A stretch of 36,176 nucleotides of DNA from Pelagibius sp050043265 (GTDB lineage: Bacteria > Pseudomonadota > Alphaproteobacteria > Kiloniellales > Kiloniellaceae): NCBI GenBank assembly GCA_050043265.1, contig JBHJIR010000139.1, positions 1 through 36,176 on the forward strand, given 5' to 3'. The notes below the pieces were generated by a model, which saw only the letters and a program-made list of their open reading frames with translations, was not told where the DNA came from and searched no databases. Shown here piece by piece: positions 1-5,588 of the stretch (positions are counted from its first letter, which is position 1; the number at the start of each line of letters is the position of its first letter). The position numbers and the translations under genes were made by a program.

Positions 1-320
1 TAGCCCAGGGTCAGGGTCTCGCCGCGGGTGATTTCCTCCAGGAACCGCTTGGCTTCCACGGCCAGCGGCCAGGCCTGGAAACCGGGCCGGCCGAGCGGCA
101 GCTTGGGTGCCTGGATGCCGACCAGACGGATTTCCCGCCCGTCGGCCAGGGTCAGGGTATCGCCGTCGGTCACCCCGGCCACCGGCCCGCCGGCCGCCGG
201 GACCAGGGCGCCGGCCGGTATTTCGGCCGTTGGATATTCCGGCCGTGGATTTTCGGCCGCCGCCGGCACGGTCGGCGACAACAGCCAGATGGCGAGGAAA
301 AGCCTGGGGTACAGCTTCAT
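1..320 (-). CDS. Thermonuclease (SNase-like) family protein, partial
   Basis: Reading the minus strand from the ATG at 320 gives about 106 residues that run off the window edge. The first 23 residues form a signal peptide (MKLYPRLFLAIWLLSP followed by small residues and an AAA-E cleavage-like site), so the product is exported. The segment GVTDGDTLTLADGREIRLVG followed by IQAP is the opening of the staphylococcal-nuclease (OB-fold) domain, in which the Asp of DGDT helps bind Ca2+. In secreted family members this domain hydrolyses nucleic acids. The catalytic Arg-Glu-Arg region would lie mostly beyond the edge, so activity cannot be judged. It is divergent from pip, with 151 bp between the two starts. 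Confidence 0.75.
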   Translation of the reverse strand, partial: MKLYPRLFLAIWLLSPTVPAAAENPRPEYPTAEIPAGALVPAAGGPVAGVTDGDTLTLADGREIRLVGIQAPKLPLGRPGFQAWPLAVEAKRFLEEITRGETLTLG

Positions 321-471
321 GGCTGCAATTCTAGCAGCCCAGGGCTGCACCCGGTAAGCCGGAAGAAACGTTGGCAGCCCCCGGCCGCTGCGATATGACG
401 GGGAACCCCCGCAAGGTCCCCCGATGAGCCTGGGGCGAGCTTGACGCGAACCTGGGGGAACGGAGAAATTC

Positions 472-1440
472 ATGGATCCAGCGCGTTCGATGCTTGCCCA
501 GGACCTGTTTCCGCCGATCGAGCCCTTCTCCCAGGGACGGCTCGACCTGGACGGCCGCCACTCCATGTACTGGGAGGTCTCCGGCAATCCGGAGGGCCGC
601 CCGGTGGTGTTCCTGCACGGCGGCCCCGGGGCCGGGGCGGGACCGGACCACCGGCGTTTCTTCGATCCGCGCACCTACCGCATCGTGGTGTTCGACCAGC
701 GCGGCGCCGGACGGTCGGCGCCGCTGGGCGAGATCGCCGACAACACGACCCAGCACCTGATCGCCGACATGGAGCGCCTGCGCGACCACCTGGGCATCAT
801 GCGCTGGCACGTCTTCGGCGGTTCCTGGGGCTCGACCCTGGCGCTGGCCTATGCCCAGGCCCATCCGGAACGGGTCAGCGCCCTGGTGCTGCGCGGCATC
901 TTCCTGGGCAGCGAGCCGGAGATCGACTGGTTCCTCTACGGCATGGGCAAGATCTATCCGGAGAACTGGCGCAACTTCATCGCCGAGATCCCCGAGGGCG
1001 AGCGCCGCGACCTGATGGCCGCCTTCGAAAAGCGCCTGAACCACCCGGACCCCAAGGTCCACCTGCCCGCCGCGCGGGCCTGGAGCGTCTACGAGGGGAG
1101 CTGTTCCACCCTGCTGCCGTCGCCCCAGACCGTCGCCGCCTTCGGCGAGGAGCGCCATGCCCTGGGCCTGGCGCGCATCGAGGCGCACTACTTCAAGAAC
1201 GAGGTCTTCATGGCGCCGGGCCAACTGCTGGACGGCATCGCCGGGATCCGCAACATCCCGGCGACCATCATCCAGTGCCGCTTCGACATCGTCTGCCCGA
1301 TCGAGACCGCCGACACCCTGCACCGGGCATGGCCGGAGGCCGACTACCTGGTGGTCCCCGACGCCGGCCACTCGGCCATGGAGCCCGGCATCCGCCGCGC
1401 CCTGGTCGCCGCCACGGAGCGCTACAAGGCGCTGGAGTAG
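472..1440 (+). CDS. pip: Proline iminopeptidase (prolyl aminopeptidase, S33)
   Basis: The 322-residue alpha/beta hydrolase matches the usual length of the cytoplasmic S33 prolyl aminopeptidases, which remove N-terminal proline from peptides. HGGPGAG at 49-55 is the oxyanion-hole motif. GGSWGS places the nucleophile at Ser118, and Asp272 (in RFDIVCP) and His300 (in DAGHSAME) complete the triad. WEVSGNP near the N terminus is also typical of the family. The ATG at 472 is the first Met of the conserved LFPPIEPF region. The last 110 bases, encoding residues 287-322 and including His300, are repeated exactly at 5469-5578, so the gene end was duplicated or replaced when the downstream insertion arose. 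The gene itself is intact. Confidence 0.93.
   Translation: MDPARSMLAQDLFPPIEPFSQGRLDLDGRHSMYWEVSGNPEGRPVVFLHGGPGAGAGPDHRRFFDPRTYRIVVFDQRGAGRSAPLGEIADNTTQHLIADMERLRDHLGIMRWHVFGGSWGSTLALAYAQAHPERVSALVLRGIFLGSEPEIDWFLYGMGKIYPENWRNFIAEIPEGERRDLMAAFEKRLNHPDPKVHLPAARAWSVYEGSCSTLLPSPQTVAAFGEERHALGLARIEAHYFKNEVFMAPGQLLDGIAGIRNIPATIIQCRFDIVCPIETADTLHRAWPEADYLVVPDAGHSAMEPGIRRALVAATERYKALE
1331..1440 (+). repeat. 110-bp direct repeat, left copy (3' end of pip)
   Basis: This segment is identical base for base to 5469-5578 and ends at the pip TAG. Similarity stops at both ends: bases 1330 and 1441 differ from 5468 and 5579. The two copies bracket 4,028 bp of DNA of different composition. Confidence 0.95.
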
Positions 1441-1448
1441 GATCGCTT

Positions 1449-1763
1449 ATGGTCTACTCTCATCTTCTCGAAATAACGTCTCATTGGGCAGCTATCCTTA
1501 CTGCCGCTGTGGCAGTCTTCGCCTACGGTCGCTACGTTTATGAGCGGTTCAACAAGCGCCGGAAGCTCGAAGAACACCTAAAGAACGAAAGGGACCTGGG
1601 TACTGACCAGGGAAAGCGATCCGTGCTGCACCTGATGGCCAATCTCAGCATGTCCGAGAGCGAAGTCTTGGATGCTGCCTTCAGAAGCACGCGCGTTCGA
1701 CCTGCCGTTTCTGTGGATTGCCAAGGTCGTGCGGAAGCCATACTTTTCGTATATGACCCTTAA
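1449..1763 (+). CDS. Small single-pass membrane protein, unknown function
   Basis: The 104-residue product begins at the ATG eight bases after the pip stop codon. The AGGA of its likely ribosome site straddles the repeat boundary. One transmembrane helix lies at about residues 12-29 (HWAAILTAAVAVFAYGRY), followed by a basic region (FNKRRKLEEHLKNERD). The C-terminal half (RSVLHLMANLSMSESEVLDA and onward, then a hydrophobic strand ending LFVYDP) reads like a small winged-helix or MarR-like fold. I cannot assign a function. Its lower GC groups it with the island and not with pip. Reality is supported by coherent amino-acid composition and placement. Being co-directional and adjacent, it could be co-transcribed with pip. 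Confidence 0.55.
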   Translation: MVYSHLLEITSHWAAILTAAVAVFAYGRYVYERFNKRRKLEEHLKNERDLGTDQGKRSVLHLMANLSMSESEVLDAAFRSTRVRPAVSVDCQGRAEAILFVYDP

Positions 1764-1846
1764 GTGTCGCTCTTAACCATAGCGGCGTAAACAGGCACAA
1801 CCTGCGCCAAGAAGGCGCCTGAAATCTGGCGATTTTCTCGCCCGCA

Positions 1847-1875
1847 TTGCCTAATCCGGCGCTTTGTCCTATCAA
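1847..1875 (+). promoter_or_regulatory. Promoter of the island tRNA-Arg copy
   Basis: TTGCCT (1847-1852), a 17-base spacer and TATCAA (1870-1875) match in position and sequence the promoter of the intact tRNA-Arg at 8259-8287. The surrounding stretch, about 1844-1890, aligns with 8256-8303. Similarity upstream of the tRNA shows that a whole tRNA locus, not just an attachment core, was carried. Confidence 0.5.
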
Positions 1876-1939
1876 ATGTCGGCGTTCTCCCCGCCAGGGG
1901 CGAGCCCCGGCCTAGGCTTTTAAGGCCGGGCGCATTGCT

Positions 1940-2013
1940 GGCCCAGCTCAGTAGGATAGAGCGACAGATTCCTAATCTTTAGGTCGCAAGTTCGAATCTT
2001 GCCAGGGTCACCA
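1940..2013 (+). pseudogene. Degenerate tRNA-Arg(CCU) gene in the island
   Basis: From AGCTCAG to the encoded CCA this closely matches the intact tRNA-Arg at 8363-8439, with the anticodon loop TTCCTAA unchanged. The 5' acceptor strand reads GGCCC directly before AGCTC, about three bases short, and cannot pair with the 3' strand CAGGGTC. The anticodon stem has one mismatch. The T stem is GCAAG/CTTGC against GCAGG/CCTGC in the intact gene. That is a compensated G-C to A-T change, suggesting descent from a once functional tRNA of another genome. It is probably nonfunctional now and serves as one arm of the att-like repeats. Confidence 0.75.
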
Positions 2014-2218
2014 GCTTTTCCATGTCGATACAGCCACTTATACTTGTCGACTTTCTCGCGCGGCAGTTCGTTGATCGGCTCATAGGCCCACCATAAATGA
2101 CAGCAATGTGGGCGAAGGTTTCGCAAATCAACCAATAGTGTAACCTATCGGATTGCGATGCAGGATTGAGTGGCGATTTGGAATGTCGCGTGACTGCAGA
2201 GGCAGTGGAGGACGGCGA

Positions 2219-2863
2219 ATGGCGGAGCAATTGGAAATCGAGGATTTTGACACTGCGAAGGCAGTGTTCGAGAAACTGAGGGATGTACCAGCAGAGCGCA
2301 GAAAGCGAATTCTAAACTGGGTGGCTGAGGGCCTAGGTATCGTCTTGCGTGCTGACCCTATGCCCGCTACGCACGCCCATTCGGCAGTTGCTCCACCAGC
2401 GACATCAACCTTCGCATCCCCCTCGGGATATCCGCAGCAAAACCCGATGACCGACATAAAGACGTTCGTCGCAGCGAAGACACCAAAAAGCGATGTCCAA
2501 TTTGCAGCGACTGTTGCGTATTACTATCAATTCGAAGCACCGGAAGCGAGCCGGCGCGAGACAATCGATGGCAACGCCTTGCAAGAAGCGGCGCGACTCG
2601 CTGGTCGCCATAGATTGGGGAATCCGCGAGCTACTCTTAACAATGCTAAGAGTCTGGGATATCTCGATGGCATTTCTCGAGGTGAGTTCACGATCAATAG
2701 CGTGGGCGAGAACTTAGTTGCGATGACATTGCCAGGAACCTCAGAGGCAGGCGGCGCAGGCAACAGCATGAGAGCGAAAAGAGCGAAGAAGTCGAAAACG
2801 TCGAAAAGGGTGAGGAAGTCGCCGAAGGCGACGAAGGCGCAGAAAAGTAGGCGCAAGGGGTAA
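2219..2863 (+). CDS. Winged-helix-like protein with basic tail, first gene of island operon
   Basis: The 214-residue product starts at the ATG at 2219, preceded by GGAGG about eight bases upstream. An earlier in-frame start at 2153 has no comparable ribosome site. Three parts can be seen. Residues 10-41 are a helical segment (FDTAKAVFEKLRDVPAERRK then ILNWVAEGLGI), followed by a Pro/Ala-rich linker to about 77. Residues 78-172 look like a winged-helix domain (FAATVAYYYQ, then NALQEAARLAG, RATLNNAKSLGYL, and a wing with FTINSVGENL). Residues 184-214 are a Lys/Arg/Ser tail fit for nucleic-acid binding. It resembles conserved hypothetical proteins seen in bacterial accessory regions. I infer a sensor or DNA-binding role. 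The next gene starts 6 bp downstream. Confidence 0.65.
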   Translation: MAEQLEIEDFDTAKAVFEKLRDVPAERRKRILNWVAEGLGIVLRADPMPATHAHSAVAPPATSTFASPSGYPQQNPMTDIKTFVAAKTPKSDVQFAATVAYYYQFEAPEASRRETIDGNALQEAARLAGRHRLGNPRATLNNAKSLGYLDGISRGEFTINSVGENLVAMTLPGTSEAGGAGNSMRAKRAKKSKTSKRVRKSPKATKAQKSRRKG

Positions 2864-2869
2864 GCGGAA

Positions 2870-3679
2870 TTGGGCGACCCATACGCCGATCTGGACGACC
2901 TAATCCGCGAGGTCGATAAAGCCCTCAATGTCCTCAAAAAAATAAAGTCCGCACAAGTCCGGAACGGGGAGCATCGAGATTTCTTTCGGGCGACAGCGCT
3001 TGGCTGGTTCAAGCGCCGCAGACCGACCGTGGCTCAAGACATGCCGCCTGATGTAGTCGAAGCGATCGACACACCGTACCAGACTATTCTCAACGCTGCC
3101 GAGAGGCACGCTTCCAAGACTACATACGTTAATGCAGCAAAGAATGCGAAGCAGGCGCTCGTTGCGGCGCGTACGCACGCGCTAGTCCCGCAACCCATTG
3201 CGCACACGGCGGATTCCGCACCGAGCTTCTCGGCTTTGGCGTCGGATCCACTTATGCAAGGTATTCTCCAACGTCGCTGGGAAGAGTGCAGTCGCTGTAT
3301 CGAAGCAGGTGCTCCTCTTGCAGCTACGGTGATGATGGGGGGATTATTAGAAGCACTTCTGGTCGCAAGAGCGAACAAACTGTTCGACAAGTCGAAACTG
3401 TTCAAGACTAAGTCGGCGCCGATGGATCCAAAGACGAAGAAGCCACTAGAGCTCCGGAAGTGGACGCTAGCGGCATACATCGATGTTGGTCACGAACTCA
3501 ACTGGATTTCTAACTCTGCTAAGGATGTGGCGGTGATTGTGCGCGACTACCGCAACTACATTCATCCTGAAAAAGAGAGATCTCATGGCATGACCCTTTC
3601 GTCCAACGATGCGGCGCTGTTCTGGGACGTCACGAAGAACTTAAGCCGTGAGCTACTCGCCATGAAAGGCGAGGTGTAG
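2870..3679 (+). CDS. HEPN-like all-alpha protein, second gene of island operon
   Basis: The 269-residue product uses a TTG start at 2870, seven bases after the preceding stop begins in the operon. AAGGGG at 2855-2860 is the ribosome site. Residues 1-100 are helical (a heptad-like start, LDDLIREVDKALNVLKKIK). After a Pro-rich linker, residues about 118-265 form a second helical domain with GGLLEALLVARANKLF and RDYRNYIHPEKE (225-236). R225 and H232 fit the Rx4-6H pattern of HEPN ribonuclease or abortive-infection-type domains, and the RN-IHP context is typical of that fold. Similar proteins occur as uncharacterised accessory genes. It may be the effector of a two-gene system with the upstream protein. 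RNase activity is inferred only. Confidence 0.65.
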   Translation: MGDPYADLDDLIREVDKALNVLKKIKSAQVRNGEHRDFFRATALGWFKRRRPTVAQDMPPDVVEAIDTPYQTILNAAERHASKTTYVNAAKNAKQALVAARTHALVPQPIAHTADSAPSFSALASDPLMQGILQRRWEECSRCIEAGAPLAATVMMGGLLEALLVARANKLFDKSKLFKTKSAPMDPKTKKPLELRKWTLAAYIDVGHELNWISNSAKDVAVIVRDYRNYIHPEKERSHGMTLSSNDAALFWDVTKNLSRELLAMKGEV

Positions 3680-3779
3680 CGTGAGACTTTCGGTCCGGTT
3701 TATGCCGTGCTTGCGTGCTAGCTGCAGAATCGAATGGACTGCATCGATAACAATCGTTTTGCAATAGAAGCCGCCCACC

Positions 3780-3823
3780 TTCCGATCTATAGAACGCAGA
3801 TTCGAATCCTGCTGGAGTCACCA
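3780..3823 (+). repeat. tRNA-Arg 3'-half repeat (att-like)
   Basis: This stretch aligns from the anticodon loop to the CCA end with 8394-8439 and 1969-2013. It has one missing base in the loop and several substitutions, and keeps TTCGAATCCTGC and GTCACCAG. It has no 5' half. A tRNA 3' half running from the anticodon loop is the usual core left by tyrosine recombinases at tRNA genes. With the copy at 1969-2013 it encloses the two-gene operon in the same orientation. Confidence 0.65.
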
Positions 3824-3827
3824 GCCT

Positions 3828-4076
3828 TCACGAACGCTTGAGAGCCCATACACCTCTAGGACATTCATCGGCCGCGATCATCCGGCCATCTTGCCTCAAT
3901 TGGGTAGCCGCCCAGCGCATGTCATATTGCCATGTGTACAGCATCTTTCCCGATGCAGTTAGATCGGCCTGATGATGCGTCCAAATGTGCTTCGCTACAT
4001 CTACGATCTGCGCCTTTCCTCCCTTCGCGTCCAAGGCCCGCCATACCCACTCCTTCATCGTCGATCGCCGGGACAA
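3828..4076 (-). CDS. Small winged-helix-like hypothetical protein
   Basis: The product has 82 residues from a TTG at 4076, preceded by GGAGA at a suitable distance. The internal ATG at 4058 would give 76 residues but lacks a clear ribosome site. The segments MKEWVWRALDAKGGKA, IVDVAKHIWTHH, YDMRWAATQLRQDG and the ending CPRGVWALK have the layout of a short winged helix: helix, recognition helix, then a wing ending in a Trp. Similar small proteins are widespread conserved hypotheticals in alphaproteobacteria, sometimes near restriction or defence genes. Its stop codon lies four bases from the tRNA-derived repeat. It is divergent from the NYN gene over a 140-bp AT-rich gap and may regulate it, which is inference. 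Confidence 0.6.
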   Translation of the reverse strand: MSRRSTMKEWVWRALDAKGGKAQIVDVAKHIWTHHQADLTASGKMLYTWQYDMRWAATQLRQDGRMIAADECPRGVWALKRS

Positions 4077-4216
4077 ATCTTTCTCCTTTCAACGAAACTC
4101 TACCGGAACACGGCTTCAAAAATCCCAAATCAGATCGGCACCAACTCTTGCTTGCAATCATAGCCAGAGAAACAGTTTAATTATGTTATTCAGGCAACTC
4201 TACAAATGAAACTGAG

Positions 4217-4813
4217 ATGGTTGGAAAAAAGAAAAAGAAGCAGAAAAGCAGCCGAGCAAAGCAAGGCGGAATCACTGTCCGCCAGGGCCGGGCTGCGCCT
4301 CATGGATCTCTAGAAAACGACCTAGTCCACGTATTCGTCGACGATCAGAACTTATTTTGGGGAATCATAAACGATGCACAAGGTCCAAACTTTCGCGTGG
4401 ACTTCGGCAGACTCTTGCTAGCGGCAGCAAAGGGCTCTGATGGAAGAACGCGTGCAGTAGGTAGCGCCTACATTGCGGGCGTCATTCCGGACGACGACAG
4501 TTTCTGGAAAGTCGCCGAGAATAGAGGTTTCAGGGTTCGGAGAGGATATCTCGGAGCAAACAACCGCTCAAAGCAAGACGATGCTTATTTGATCACTGAT
4601 ATGACCAGAACGTTATTCAAGGAGTCAGGCCCTTCGACAATAGTACTGGTTGCGGGAGACGCAGACTATGTACCGCCGCTCAAAGCCGCTCTGGAAGAAA
4701 ATTGGCGAACCGAGGTGGCATTCATTGACCGTGGCGTATCAGTTGCATTGGAAGCTTGCACACACGAGATCAGGACGATCTCTCCTTTGGAGATCGAGCA
4801 TTTGATAACATAA
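4217..4813 (+). CDS. NYN-domain (PIN-like) nuclease candidate
   Basis: The 198-residue product opens with a strongly basic tail (KKKKKQKSSRAK), followed by a NYN/LabA-like domain from about residue 37. The expected acidic positions are present: FVDDQN (Asp42, Asp43, Asn45), KQDDAYLITD (Asp121, Asp122, Asp128) and VAGDADYVP (Asp148, Asp150). The family comprises PIN-fold metal-dependent ribonucleases acting on RNA, and the full Asp set suggests a potentially active enzyme. The basic N terminus fits RNA or DNA contact. The ATG at 4217 follows a weak GA-rich site; another ATG at 4206 is out of frame. It is island DNA by composition. Role (RNA decay, toxin or defence) is not shown by sequence. 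Confidence 0.8.
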   Translation: MVGKKKKKQKSSRAKQGGITVRQGRAAPHGSLENDLVHVFVDDQNLFWGIINDAQGPNFRVDFGRLLLAAAKGSDGRTRAVGSAYIAGVIPDDDSFWKVAENRGFRVRRGYLGANNRSKQDDAYLITDMTRTLFKESGPSTIVLVAGDADYVPPLKAALEENWRTEVAFIDRGVSVALEACTHEIRTISPLEIEHLIT

Positions 4814-4880
4814 TCCACATCGAAAAAGTGTTCCAGACTTGTAGAAATTTCATAAACGATTCCGGCATTGCGCATAGTTC

Positions 4881-5467
4881 TCACGCGCTGGCGCGCAGGG
4901 CCTCGTCGTCCATGAGGCCCAGGATCTCGCGCTCGTAGTCGGTGAAGGCGGAAGACGTCAGCACCTCGATGCCGCGCGGGCGGGGCAGGTCGATGGCCAG
5001 CGAGCGCTTGATGCGGCCGGGGCGCGCGGTCATCACGTGGACCACGTCGCCCAGGAAGATCGCCTCGTCGATGTCGTGGGTGATGAACAGCACGGTCTTG
5101 CGCTGGCCCTGGCAGATTTCCAGCAGCAGTTCCTGCATGAGTTGGCGGGTCTGACTGTCCAGGACGCCGAAGGGCTCATCCATCAAAAGAATGCACGGGT
5201 CGTTGGCCAGGGCGCGGGCCAGGGCCACGTGCTGGCGCATGCCGCCGGACAACTTCCTCGGGGTAGGAGCGCTCAAAACCGTTCAGGTGAACCGCCGCGA
5301 TCAGCCGGTCGGCGATCGCCTCGCACTCCCCCTTGGGCAGATGCTTCAGCTTCGGCCCGAACATCACGTTCTCGCGCACGGTCAGCCAGGGAAACAGCGT
5401 GTAGCTCTGGAACACCATGCCGCGGGCGGCGGAGGGGCCGTCGATCGCCTGGCCGCACAGCGTCATG
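4881..5467 (-). pseudogene. Nitrate/sulfonate/taurine-type ABC ATPase, 5'-truncated and frameshifted
   Basis: The minus strand carries the C-terminal two thirds of an SsuB/TauB/NrtD-type ATPase. From 5466 come GMVFQSYTLFPWLTV (Q-loop) and ENVMFGPKL. After a frameshift come LSGGMRQHVALARAL (signature), ILLMDEPFGVLD (Walker B), FITHDIDEA (switch His) and a normal C terminus. The Walker A region, roughly the first 60-70 residues, is absent because the gene is cut at the junction with the 110-bp repeat. The frame shifts near 5265, where TACCCC has one C too many to read P-R-K-L-S-G-G. It cannot make a working ATPase. No permease or binding protein is nearby, so it is a carried fragment. Confidence 0.85.
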
Positions 5468-5468
5468 A

Positions 5469-5578
5469 GGCCGGAGGCCGACTACCTGGTGGTCCCCGAC
5501 GCCGGCCACTCGGCCATGGAGCCCGGCATCCGCCGCGCCCTGGTCGCCGCCACGGAGCGCTACAAGGCGCTGGAGTAG
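5469..5578 (+). repeat. 110-bp direct repeat, right copy (orphan pip 3' end)
   Basis: This is an exact copy of 1331-1440, including the pip TAG at 5576-5578, and it abuts the truncated ABC gene on its left. It has no start and is not translated as pip. The chemoreceptor stop is 11 bp further on, so this copy may mark the ancestral pip end. Confidence 0.95.
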
Positions 5579-5588
5579 ACAGGCCGGA

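Larger units (their letters stand above)
1441..5468. mobile_element. Inserted island between two copies of the pip 3' end
   Basis: The region lies between perfect 110-bp direct repeats. Without it, pip would run straight to the convergent chemoreceptor gene. From 1441 to about 4870 the DNA is visibly richer in A and T, uses codons unlike the flanking genes, and carries tRNA-Arg-derived repeats at 1940-2013 and 3780-3823. The last 590 bp, an ABC ATPase fragment, are high GC again. No integrase, transposase or terminal inverted repeat is visible, so the mechanism is unknown. It may be a site-specific element that targets a gene 3' end and has lost, or never had, its own recombinase. Chimeric assembly is an alternative. 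Confidence 0.55.

Noticed and set aside
1940..2013. Island tRNA-Arg as a functional second tRNA gene
   Set aside because: The 5' acceptor strand cannot pair with CAGGGTC and the anticodon stem has a mismatch, so it is listed as a pseudogene.
1441..5578. Insertion sequence with target-site duplication
   Set aside because: The 110-bp repeat is far longer than any usual target duplication, and neither a transposase nor terminal inverted repeats can be seen.
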